Source of the DNA: Geothermobacter ehrlichii
GTDB taxonomy: Bacteria > Desulfobacterota > Desulfuromonadia > Desulfuromonadales > Geothermobacteraceae
Reading direction: 5' to 3'
Assembly: GCF_008124615.1 (NCBI RefSeq)
Contig: NZ_VNIB01000004.1
Coordinates: 1-64,000 of the forward strand
DNA: 64,000 nt
The notes under the pieces were generated by a model. That model did not search any database. It saw only the letters and a list, made by a program, of their open reading frames with translations, and was not told the origin of the DNA. Both the position numbers and the translations under genes were made by a program. Below, piece after piece: positions 57,085 through 64,000 of the stretch (positions within the stretch are counted from its first letter, which is position 1; every line of letters starts with the position of its first letter).

Positions 57085-58019
57085 TCACCCTTGCCGCCGG
57101 CAGCTGGCGCCGCCGGCGGCGGCAGCGCCAGCGACGGCGTGAAGTTCGCGTTGTTGAGTACGAAGGTGTTCTGCCCGGTCTGGTTCTTCTCGTAGGCCGT
57201 GGCCCACTTCTGCTGGTTGAGAAAGGCGAACAGGGCGGCGGTGTCCTTCTCCTGGAGCCCGAGACTGTCGCGCATCTGCCGGATCGCCTCGGAATAGGCG
57301 GCGTAGAGCTTGCGGGTGCGACTCGCCTCCTGGTCGGCGGCGTAGTTCTCCGCCTCGGCGATCAGCTCCCGCCGCTTCTTCTCCTCACTGGCCTGGGCCA
57401 GCTTCTCGCCGAAGCGGGTGTCACGCAGCACGAAGGAAACCACCTCGATGCCGTATTTCTCCTCCAGGGTCGGTCCGCCGCGGTTGATGGCCCGTTCCTT
57501 GAGCGCCCGGAAGATCTCTTCCTTGATCCGTTCCCGGCTCGAAATCAGGTCATCGACCGGATGTCCCTGCATGACGTCCTTGACGATGCCGTCGAAATCG
57601 GTCTGCAGCAGCACCTGCGCCGTCTTGTTCTCAATCCCCCAGCGCTCGAGGTCACGAATCCGGTAGGTGAGCATGGCGCTGGTCCACAGCGCCACGTTCC
57701 CCCGCGAGATGATCCGCTGAGGCTCCGCCGTGCCGCCAAGGTAGAGCTCCTGGTTCATCAGCGGCACTTCCAGTTCGATGCGGGTGAAAAAGGGCAGCCG
57801 CCCGTGCCAGCCGACCTCGCTCACCACCCGACGCTCGCCGGAAAGGTCCTCGAGGATCACGGCGTAGTTGCGGCGCACCTTGTAGAAGGTTCGGGTGGCG
57901 TAGACCAGGGCGAAAAGACCGTAGAGCACCACACCGAGAAAAAGGAGCAAAAGGCCCTGTTTCAGATATCGCTTCACCCGGACCCGCTGCAAGAAGCGGT
58001 AGCGCTGTTCCTCCTGCAC
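57081..58019 (-). CDS. SPFH/band-7 membrane protein (HflC/stomatin-like)
   Basis: A 312-residue protein, GTG start at 58019 supported by GGGGAGG seven bases upstream; the apparent upstream extension is cysteine/arginine-rich and lacks a ribosome site. One transmembrane helix (22-41, GLLLLFLGVVLYGLFALVY) is followed by the SPFH domain (VILEDLSGERRVVSEVGWHG...YLGGTAEPQRIISRGNVALW) and a charged coiled coil (KLAQASEEKKRRELIAEAEN). This is the HflC/HflK topology. It overlaps the Lon-like gene by four bases, so translation is coupled: membrane scaffold plus protease, an HflKC-FtsH analogue by inference. Confidence 0.85.
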   Translation of the reverse strand: MQEEQRYRFLQRVRVKRYLKQGLLLLFLGVVLYGLFALVYATRTFYKVRRNYAVILEDLSGERRVVSEVGWHGRLPFFTRIELEVPLMNQELYLGGTAEPQRIISRGNVALWTSAMLTYRIRDLERWGIENKTAQVLLQTDFDGIVKDVMQGHPVDDLISSRERIKEEIFRALKERAINRGGPTLEEKYGIEVVSFVLRDTRFGEKLAQASEEKKRRELIAEAENYAADQEASRTRKLYAAYSEAIRQMRDSLGLQEKDTAALFAFLNQQKWATAYEKNQTGQNTFVLNNANFTPSLALPPPAAPAAGGKGE

Positions 58020-58264
58020 GTCATCACCTCCCCGACATTTGAAAAAAATTATAACACCTTTATGGCCGCCTTCCCTCCCGCACCGAAAAAGGAGTGCCCG
58101 CCAACCGGCAAACCAACATCCGGGGACTGTCTTGCGGCTGGCGCCGCCCGGCGCGTGACGTCTTCGACAACCACACAAAACATCGTTATGGAATTGCCGG
58201 TTCAAAGCAGATTGCAGCTGTGCTAATGTGAAGCGACCACTCCCTCGACCACACAGGAGGAGCC
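58020..58264. other. Divergent promoter region of SPFH operon and DUF362 gene
   Basis: 245 bases, no ORF with ribosome site. AT-rich around 58040-58060 (GAAAAAAATTATAACACC). This probably contains the SPFH operon promoter. Confidence 0.5.
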
Positions 58265-59392
58265 ATGTCCAGCACGGTTTACTTCGCCAACATTCGCGCC
58301 GGCTACCGGGAAAACCTGTTTGACAAGCTTGAGCGGCTGCTCGAAACCGCCGGCTGCGGCGAACGGGTCAGCCGCGGAGACCTGATTGCCGTCAAGGTCC
58401 ATTTCGGAGAGAAGGGCGGCCACGCCTACATCCGGCCGACCTTTCTGCGCCGCATCGTCGACACGGTCAGAAAATGCGGCGGCACACCCTTTCTGACCGA
58501 TTCGTGCACCCTCTATCCGGGAGAACGCAAAGAGGCGGTTTCGGCCCTGAAGTGCGCCATCGAAAACGGTTTCGACTTCGCCGTGGTCGGCGCGCCACTG
58601 ATCATGTGCGACGGGCTGCGCGGCCACAGCGCCCGCAAGGTGGCGATCGAGGGCGAGCTGCTCAGGGAGGCGGACATCGCCAGCGGCATCCTCGACGCCG
58701 ACGGTATGCTGGTGGTCAGCCATTTCAAATGCCACGAACTGACCGGCTTCGGCGGCGCCATCAAGAATCTCGGCATGGGCTGCTCGAGCCGCAGCGGCAA
58801 AATGGAACAGCACTGCAATCTGGCCCCGACGGTGAAGGAAGAGGCATGCGTCTCCTGCGGCGCCTGCATCCGGGGCTGCGCCCACGAGGCGATTCGTTCG
58901 ATCAAGGGCAAGGCGCGCATCGACGCCGACAAATGCGTCGGCTGCGCCCGCTGCATCACCGTCTGTCCGGAGACGGCCATCCGCGTCAACTGGGGTTCGG
59001 AATCGGCCACCGTCATGCGCAAGATGGCTGAATACGCCCTGGCGGCCGTGCAGGACAAGCGCGACAAGACCCTCTACATCAACTTCGTCACCCAGGTCTC
59101 ACCCCTGTGCGACTGTTACGGGCATACGGACGCCCCCATCGTCCCCGACCAGGGCATCCTGATAAGCGACGACCCGGTGGCCCTCGACCAGGCCTGTGCC
59201 GACCTGGTCAACCAGGCCGAGGCCCTGCCGGGCACGGCCCTGAGCTGCAACCTGAAACCGGGAGAGGACAAGTTCCGCGGCCTGCATCCGGAGATCGACT
59301 GGGAAATCACCCTCGAACACGCCGAAAAGGTGGGGCTGGGACAGCGCGCCTACAGGCTGGAGCAGCTGGCGCCCAAGGGAAAGGACTGGTAA
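58265..59392 (+). CDS. DUF362 domain protein with two ferredoxin clusters
   Basis: A 375-residue soluble protein. The DUF362 domain (about 1-180) includes DLIAVKVHFGEKGGHAYIRP, SDSCTLYP-type segments and GGAIKNLGMGCSSR. A double [4Fe-4S] insert follows: CVSCGACIRGCAHEAI and CVGCARCITVCPETAI. A C-terminal part (NFVTQVSPLCDCYGHTDAP) closes it. DUF362 proteins are widespread in anaerobes, presumed to couple electron transfer to an unknown substrate. GGAGG precedes the ATG. Confidence 0.88.
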   Translation: MSSTVYFANIRAGYRENLFDKLERLLETAGCGERVSRGDLIAVKVHFGEKGGHAYIRPTFLRRIVDTVRKCGGTPFLTDSCTLYPGERKEAVSALKCAIENGFDFAVVGAPLIMCDGLRGHSARKVAIEGELLREADIASGILDADGMLVVSHFKCHELTGFGGAIKNLGMGCSSRSGKMEQHCNLAPTVKEEACVSCGACIRGCAHEAIRSIKGKARIDADKCVGCARCITVCPETAIRVNWGSESATVMRKMAEYALAAVQDKRDKTLYINFVTQVSPLCDCYGHTDAPIVPDQGILISDDPVALDQACADLVNQAEALPGTALSCNLKPGEDKFRGLHPEIDWEITLEHAEKVGLGQRAYRLEQLAPKGKDW

Positions 59393-59434
59393 GGGGATTG
59401 GAGAACGGACCCGACCTGCCGGTGACGCCGGAGC

Positions 59435-60649
59435 TCAGCGCTGGCACAGACGTTCGGCCAGCCGGGCGATGTCGTCGCCCGCCGGGCCGGAGAATCCCAG
59501 CAGCGGCAACAGCCGCCAGCCTTCGGCGCCGCGCACCACCAGCACGGCGCGCGGCCGGCCTGAGAAGTGGGCCAGCAGCGCCAGGATGAAAAGAATGCAG
59601 CCCGCCCAGACCAGCGGCTCTCCCGGATCGCGGGAAAACTGGAAACCGGCGTAGGGCCGGCCGTCCCGGTCCCGGTTGTAGGCCGTCTGGTAGATGGCGA
59701 CACCGCGGTGGACCAGGGGATGGTTGACCGCGATCGTCCCCTGCCGCACCAGCTTCCCCCCTTCCAGGATCGACACCCGGCTGCGGTACTGCTTGAGCAC
59801 GGGATCGCGAAACGCCAGCGGATAGAGGACGTAACCGGCGACCCGGTTGTCGGGGTTCCGCACGCCGGCGGTAACGACGTAGTCGCGCAGGAAGCGATCG
59901 TGCCGGTAGATCTTCAGGGTCAGGGTCTGGCTGAAGGGATCGAAACGCGCCACCTCGGCGCGGTAACCGGCGACCGGCAACTCCAGGGATTCTCCCTCCC
60001 GGGTGGTGTACTCGCGCACCACGCCGCCGGTGGCCGGATCGATGAGGCCGATCCGCAGATCGATGGGATAGAAGACGAGATCGGCTGCATCGAGACGCAA
60101 GGTGAAGCCGAGGGGACGGTCCCGCTGCAGATCCCAGTCGAAGGCGACGGAGCTGCTGTCGCCGACGTAGATATTGAGGGTGGCGACATAGCCGAGACCG
60201 CCGATCAGGGCGCCGGCCATCACCACCAGCAGCGCCCCGTGCACCGCCAGCACGGCGAAGCGCCGCCAGCGTCCCCGCCAGCCCAGGAGCCGCTCGTTCC
60301 GCACCTGCGTTCGATACCCCGCCGCCGCCAGCGCCGCCGCCAGCTCTTCCGCCGTCGCGGCGGGCAGCGGCACGCCCCGTTCCGTCGCCGGCGACAAGGC
60401 GAAAAACCGCTCCGACTCGGCAAACCGGCGGCGCAGCAGGCGCAGCGAACAGACCGTCAGGTTGAGCGCCAGCAGGCCAAGCAGCAGGCGGAACCAGGGC
60501 GTCTGATAGAAGAGCTCGTAGCGCAGCACCGGCAGTTCGCTGTCGCGCGAAGGCCAGATGGTGCCGAAAACGGCGACCGTCGCCAGGCCTAGGAGCAGAA
60601 CCATGGTCAGTTTGAGCGAGGCGAGGCTGTCGAGCAGGCGTTTGAGCAT
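59435..60649 (-). CDS. Cytochrome c biogenesis protein ResB
   Basis: A 404-residue membrane protein. Helices near the N-terminus (LKLTMVLLLGLATVAVFG, PWFRLLLGLLALNLTVCSLR), a third around residue 135 and one near the C-terminus enclose a large periplasmic domain with FRDPVLKQYRSRVSI and VNHPLVHRGVAIYQTAYNRD, typical ResB. With ResC/CcsA (not in this window) it delivers haem for c-type cytochromes, which this group of bacteria has in abundance. ATG 60649 begins the family sequence. Confidence 0.88.
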   Translation of the reverse strand: MLKRLLDSLASLKLTMVLLLGLATVAVFGTIWPSRDSELPVLRYELFYQTPWFRLLLGLLALNLTVCSLRLLRRRFAESERFFALSPATERGVPLPAATAEELAAALAAAGYRTQVRNERLLGWRGRWRRFAVLAVHGALLVVMAGALIGGLGYVATLNIYVGDSSSVAFDWDLQRDRPLGFTLRLDAADLVFYPIDLRIGLIDPATGGVVREYTTREGESLELPVAGYRAEVARFDPFSQTLTLKIYRHDRFLRDYVVTAGVRNPDNRVAGYVLYPLAFRDPVLKQYRSRVSILEGGKLVRQGTIAVNHPLVHRGVAIYQTAYNRDRDGRPYAGFQFSRDPGEPLVWAGCILFILALLAHFSGRPRAVLVVRGAEGWRLLPLLGFSGPAGDDIARLAERLCQR

Positions 60650-60808
60650 CGAATGGCTGTCGAAAAGTGAAGGCTGTGCTATAAACAGTCTGTTGAAAGT
60701 CCAGCCCCCCTGGGGTGGCAAGACGGCAGTTGTGTCGCAGACAGCCTGATTTTCGCCGGATTCTAGCATCCGGCCCAGCAGGAAACAACCGGAAGGAGTG
60801 TTCAGACC

Positions 60809-61198
60809 ATGGAAATGAAGATCAGTTTTCCCGGCGGCGTCGCCGTCCAGGCCGAGTACAAGGGATTCACCGTGCTCAGCGACCAGCCGGAGAGCAACGG
60901 CGGCCGGAACCAGGCCCCCTCCCCCTTCGACCTGTTCCTGGCCAGCATCGGCCAGTGCGCCGGTTTTTTCGCCCTGCGTTTCTGCCAGCAGCGGCAGATC
61001 GCCACCGACGGCCTGCACCTGACTCTGAAGACCGAGCGCGACCCAGAACGCAAACGGCTGGAAAAGATCGCCATCACCATCCATCTGCCGGACGGCTTTC
61101 CGGACAAGTACCGCCAGGCCATCATCAAGGCAACCGACCAGTGCGCGGTCAAGCGGGCCATCCTCGATCCGCCCGCCTTCGAGGTGGTCACCGAGTAA
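60809..61198 (+). CDS. OsmC-family peroxide/disulfide-reductase-like protein
   Basis: A 129-residue protein: SPFDLFLASIGQCAGFFALRFC holds the first active cysteine, and KATDQCAVKRAI the second, the pair of OsmC/YhfA-like hydroperoxide reductases. The family detoxifies organic peroxides. AAGGAG lies upstream of ATG 60809 (an in-frame ATG at 60815 also exists). It overlaps the convergent DUF4911 gene by 11 bases. Confidence 0.9.
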   Translation: MEMKISFPGGVAVQAEYKGFTVLSDQPESNGGRNQAPSPFDLFLASIGQCAGFFALRFCQQRQIATDGLHLTLKTERDPERKRLEKIAITIHLPDGFPDKYRQAIIKATDQCAVKRAILDPPAFEVVTE

Positions 61199-61499
61199 GT
61201 TCCTCTGCCGGCTTGCCCACAGCCCCGACTGCAAACGGCGCCGGCACCCTGTCGGCGCCGAACTCCCGCCGCAGCACCTCCAGCAGGCGGGCGGCCAGCG
61301 CCCCCTGCGACGGTGGATAGCTGAACTCGATCACCGCCGGCCCGGCATCGATGGTGCGGATGAAGCCGACACCGTCGTACGCCTCGAGCAGAAAACGGAT
61401 ACCGGCGATCCGGCTCCTGTCGACCCGCAGATAGCAGCGCGCGAATTCCCGATCGCCGCCACTCGTTTCCCGGTTCTTTTCCCTTGACCTGCGCACCAT
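61188..61499 (-). CDS. DUF4911-type small protein
   Basis: A 103-residue protein with CYLRVDRSRIAGIRFLLEAYDG and GFIRTIDAGPAVIEF, the core pattern of DUF4911, found in Desulfuromonadia and relatives. No cofactor motif; function unknown. Stop overlaps the convergent OsmC stop region. Upstream lies the repeat-rich gap 61500-61866. Confidence 0.75.
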   Translation of the reverse strand: MVRRSREKNRETSGGDREFARCYLRVDRSRIAGIRFLLEAYDGVGFIRTIDAGPAVIEFSYPPSQGALAARLLEVLRREFGADRVPAPFAVGAVGKPAEELTR

Positions 61500-61524
61500 C
61501 TATCGTTATTTTTGCTGAAGTTTT

Positions 61525-61758
61525 TTAGCCTGAATAAAAATCCGGACCAACGCCACCCGGGCAGGGTGCTGAAAATGGCATGAGGGCAGGCGAGACAAGG
61601 CGAAAACAGCCGAAAAAGCGCAGTTTACCAAACCGGCAAATGAGCATTTGGAGGCTGTTTTCAACGTCGTATCGCCAACCGCAATAGTTTTTCATCAACC
61701 TGCCTAGATTCGGCCCAGGATTCAACCGACTTGCTCGCGGTATCTCTTTTTCAGCCAT
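61525..61758 (-). CDS. Doubtful ORF disrupted by an intergenic repeat
   Basis: A perfect GGAGGAGG ribosome site precedes ATG 61758, and the first codons read MAEKEIPRASRLNPGPNLGR. From about codon 21 on the ORF enters the inverted-repeat element at 61561-61690 and becomes unlike a protein. It may be the start of a gene truncated by the element, or only a chance ORF. Confidence 0.25.
   Translation of the reverse strand: MAEKEIPRASRLNPGPNLGRLMKNYCGWRYDVENSLQMLICRFGKLRFFGCFRLVSPALMPFSAPCPGGVGPDFYSG
61561..61690. repeat. Intergenic inverted-repeat element
   Basis: Inside a stretch beginning GCAGGGTGCTGAAAATGGCA and ending near CGCCAACCGCAATAG, GAAAACAGCC (61602-61611) and GGCTGTTTTC (61653-61662) form outer arms and CCAAA/TTTGG pair inside. 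I recall a similar GCAGGGTGCTGAAAATGGCATGAGGGCAG stretch as an intergenic repeat in Desulfuromonadia. No other copy is in this window. Confidence 0.5.
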
Positions 61759-61811
61759 GAAACCTCCTCCAGAGCTGGCTGGTTCCCCAAAAAAAGAGAT
61801 CACCTGGCGAC

Positions 61812-61843
61812 CCCCCGATTCTCCCCAATCGGGGGATTTTTTT
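61812..61843 (+). terminator. Terminator-like hairpin before the nudC stop
   Basis: CCCCCGATT, loop CTCCCC, AATCGGGGG then ATTTTTTT. The U-run is on the plus strand; no plus-strand gene lies close upstream. On the minus strand a second T-run follows 15 bases later, so it may end nudC transcripts. Confidence 0.7.
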
Positions 61844-61866
61844 GTCTGCCTCGAAAGCGGCCGTCG

Positions 61867-62736
61867 TCAGCCGCCGACAGAAGGCAGGCAGGTATCGAGA
61901 ATGTAACGGGCGATGGAGCGCTTCGGCGGCAGAACGGGCAGCCGGTCGACGTCGAACCAGCGCGCGTCCTCCAGCTCGTTTCGGTCGACCCGCAGTTCGC
62001 CCGCGGTCCAGTCGGCGACAAAACCGACCATCAGCTGGCTCGGGAAGGGCCAGGACTGGCTGCCGACATAGCGTATGTTCGCCACTCGTACGCCGGTCTC
62101 CTCGGCCACCTCGCGCATCACCGCCTCCTCCAGGCACTCCCCGACATCGACAAAGCCGGCCACCAGGCTGTAGCGGCCCGGCGCCCAGTCAGCCTTGCGC
62201 GTCAGCAGCACCTGGTTCGCCCGGCGCACCAGCACGATGACGCAGGGCGCTACCTGCGGAAAACGGACATCGCCGCACGCCGGGCACGACCGGCCCCATT
62301 CGCCGGGCAGAAAACAGGTTTCGCCGCCGCAGCCACCACAGAACCGGCTGGTCTTCAGCCAGCGCGCCAGCTGCATGCCCACCCCGCCGAGGCTGAGCAG
62401 GTCGAGGGGCAAACGGGGATCGGAGGCTAGCAGCGACTGCGCCTGCAGTCCGGCGGGCAGCTCCACGGAACCGGAGAGCACCCGCAAACGGCAGGGACTG
62501 TCGTCCCAGTAGCCGATGAAACGGTCGGGGGCAACACCCTGCGGCACGGCGTCGTCCCCTGCCGGCAGATGGGAATCGGCGACCGAAACGACCATGGCGC
62601 CACGCTGCAAAACCAGCAGCCGGCCCGGCCCGCCGGGATCGGCGTCGGGCGGCGCCAGGTGAAAGCGCCGCTGCAGGCAGCTGCGGTTGAAGGGCAGGTG
62701 CAGGGGAGACGGATAACGGTCGGGCAGCATGGGCAC
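61867..62736 (-). CDS. nudC: NADH pyrophosphatase / RNA decapping NudC
   Basis: A 289-residue Nudix enzyme. A four-cysteine zinc ribbon (CGGCGG...CPACG) is followed by the Nudix box GFVDVGECLEEAVMREVAEE and the NudC signature SQSWPFPSQLM. It cuts NAD(H) and removes NAD caps from RNA. Length and domain order match the family. Start ATG 62736 or 62730. It is 14 bases downstream of the ABC permease gene. Confidence 0.93.
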   Translation of the reverse strand: MPMLPDRYPSPLHLPFNRSCLQRRFHLAPPDADPGGPGRLLVLQRGAMVVSVADSHLPAGDDAVPQGVAPDRFIGYWDDSPCRLRVLSGSVELPAGLQAQSLLASDPRLPLDLLSLGGVGMQLARWLKTSRFCGGCGGETCFLPGEWGRSCPACGDVRFPQVAPCVIVLVRRANQVLLTRKADWAPGRYSLVAGFVDVGECLEEAVMREVAEETGVRVANIRYVGSQSWPFPSQLMVGFVADWTAGELRVDRNELEDARWFDVDRLPVLPPKRSIARYILDTCLPSVGG

Positions 62737-62750
62737 AGTCCGCTCGATGG

Positions 62751-63968
62751 CTAGATGTGGCGCAGGGCTTCCACCGGCTCCAGCTTCGAGGCACGCCAGG
62801 CCGGCAGCAGCCCCGCCAGAAAAGCCGTCGTCAGGGTGACCAGGTTGGCCAGCAGCACGTCCTCACCACGCAGCACCGCGTGCAGCACATGGCTGGTTGC
62901 GAAATAGCGGTTGGCGCTGGTCAGGGCGGTCAGGTCGATGCCGTAACGCCCCAGGTAGAGGCAGGCCAGGGCGCCGGCCAGGCTGCCGAGCAGGCCGCCA
63001 AACAGGCCCAGCAGCAGGGTCTCGCCCAGTACCAGCCGGACGATGCCGCCGGGACGCAGACCGAGGGCGGCGATGATGCCGAATTCCCGGTAACGCTCGT
63101 AGACCGACATGGTCATGGTGTTGGCAATGCCGAGCGCGACGATGAAGAAGATGATGAGCATCAGCAGGTTCATGGTGCCGTCGTTCAGTTCGATCAGCTG
63201 GGCGACATCGACGGCCAGATCCCGCCAGCCGTCAACCCGGTAGCGGGCGGCGTCGAGCCGGGCGGCGAGCCGGTCGACCCAGAGCCCTTCCTCCCCCTCC
63301 GGCGTCAGGACCGCCAGCTCGCTCACCAGGCCGTTGCCGCCGACCAGTTTCTGCGCCGATGGCAGCGGGATGAAGAGCTGGCCGCGGTTGAAACTGGCCA
63401 GGTCGGTGCGGAAGACACCGTCGACGACAAAGCGGCGGGCGGCGGGCCGTCCGAAGAGGGTGCGCACCATCAGGTTCACCTCGTCGCCGAGCTTGACCCC
63501 GAGACTGGCGGCCAGCTGTTCGCCGATGAGCAGACTTTCCGGTCCGGCCAGGTAGTCGCCCCGCACCAGCCGCCGGGCAACGATGGTCAGCCGCCGCTCC
63601 CGCTCCGGGTCGACGCCGGACAGAACGACGGAGGCGCTGCCGGCGGGACCGATTGCCAGCGCCGGCACCTTCAGCCGCGGTGCGACGACAAGCCCCTCCG
63701 CCGCCAGACGCTTCTGCAGGCCGGCGGCGTCCGGCAGCGGCTTCAATGCCATGCTGTTGGGCTGGTAGCCGGCAGCATGCACCTGCAGCGAGCCGAGATC
63801 AAGCCGGACGGTGCTGGCCACCATCTCCCGGTGCAGCCCCGTCTTCAGGGCAACAAAGATAACCAGGCAGGCCAGGCCGAAGCCTATGGCACCGGCGGTC
63901 AGCAGCGACCGCCGCGGCTGCCGGGCCAGGCCGCGAACGGCCATGCGCAACAGCAAGCCCCCCATCAT
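62751..63968 (-). CDS. FtsX/MacB-family ABC transporter permease
   Basis: A 405-residue permease: helix near the N-terminus (SLLTAGAIGFGLACLVIFVAL), a long periplasmic MacB_PCD domain, then three helices (LLMLIIFFIVALGIANTMTM, VLGETLLLGLFGGLLGSLAG, LVTLTTAFLAGLLPAWRASK) ending PVEALRHI, the typical FtsX tail. Works with an ATPase, presumably upstream (outside the window), in lipoprotein release, toxin export or cell-envelope signalling. ATGATG start overlaps the preceding stop. Confidence 0.88.
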   Translation of the reverse strand: MMGGLLLRMAVRGLARQPRRSLLTAGAIGFGLACLVIFVALKTGLHREMVASTVRLDLGSLQVHAAGYQPNSMALKPLPDAAGLQKRLAAEGLVVAPRLKVPALAIGPAGSASVVLSGVDPERERRLTIVARRLVRGDYLAGPESLLIGEQLAASLGVKLGDEVNLMVRTLFGRPAARRFVVDGVFRTDLASFNRGQLFIPLPSAQKLVGGNGLVSELAVLTPEGEEGLWVDRLAARLDAARYRVDGWRDLAVDVAQLIELNDGTMNLLMLIIFFIVALGIANTMTMSVYERYREFGIIAALGLRPGGIVRLVLGETLLLGLFGGLLGSLAGALACLYLGRYGIDLTALTSANRYFATSHVLHAVLRGEDVLLANLVTLTTAFLAGLLPAWRASKLEPVEALRHI

Positions 63969-64000
63969 TCGCCAACTCCGGGTCGGCGGGCGGTGAAGAA
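63965..64000 (-). CDS. 3' end of an upstream gene (partial)
   Basis: Eleven codons, FFTARRPGVGE, and a TGA that overlaps the permease ATG. In ABC transporter operons of this type the preceding gene is usually a second permease or a periplasmic adaptor, but nothing in these residues decides it. Confidence 0.6.
   Translation of the reverse strand, partial: FFTARRPGVGE

Overview
The window is GC-rich, gene-dense DNA from a strict or facultative anaerobe. Two UGA-decoded selenoproteins, split nitrosative-stress genes behind an FNR/DNR-like box, a chemoreceptor-hemerythrin fusion, a free-standing CsoSCA-like carbonic anhydrase, DUF1847 and DUF4911 genes and intergenic palindromic repeats suggest Desulfuromonadia (Geobacter / Desulfuromonas / Pelobacter relatives). 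This is inferred from gene content only. There is no rRNA, CRISPR array, prophage or replication origin.

Layout. 0-0.1 kb: end of an IS3-type insertion sequence running off the left edge. 0.17-4.5 kb: nitrosative/oxidative stress genes (hemerythrin, CGCPG Fe-S protein, DUF1858-like protein, metallo-beta-lactamase fold enzyme, periplasmic SodC, polyferredoxin). 4.7-9.5 kb: tRNA dihydrouridine synthase, alanine dehydrogenase with a divergent Lrp regulator, a receiver protein, a small metallopeptidase and GMP reductase. 9.6-19.3 kb: acyl-CoA synthetase, a CobQ/Pta-like ATPase, Uup, RdgC, an MFS carrier and a DjlA-like co-chaperone, interspersed with 165-bp palindromic repeats. 19.3-21.9 kb: asd behind a candidate threonine/lysine attenuator, then selenocysteine-containing selD. 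22-27.2 kb: a four-gene signalling operon (PstS-like binding protein, histidine kinase, receiver, receiver-GGDEF-EAL). 27.4-35 kb: CsoSCA-like carbonic anhydrase, aminotransferase, CZB-MCP-hemerythrin receptor, M48 protease and two YbjQ-like proteins. 35.2-37.6 kb: tRNA-Trp, thiI, a selenocysteine peroxiredoxin-like protein and a 29-residue membrane peptide. 38-40.3 kb: a RuBisCO-like protein fused to a cupin, with a DUF1847 partner. 40.3-49 kb: MFS carrier, Lrp regulator, lysA, NfeD-like protein, an Rrf2-cysK-larE sulfur operon, SNase and SDR. 49-53.2 kb: aconitase and MscS. 53.2-58 kb: a quality-control operon with an SPFH/band-7 membrane protein, a tandem-AAA Lon-like protease and Hsp20. 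58-64 kb: DUF362 ferredoxin, ResB, OsmC, DUF4911, NudC and an ABC permease cut by the right edge.

The best candidates for undescribed systems are (1) the SPFH / double-AAA Lon-like protease / Hsp20 operon, (2) the RuBisCO-like-cupin fusion with DUF1847, and (3) the apparently leaderless leader peptide and terminator in front of asd. The palindromic repeat family is also notable: one copy supplies the last codons of the M48 protease gene.
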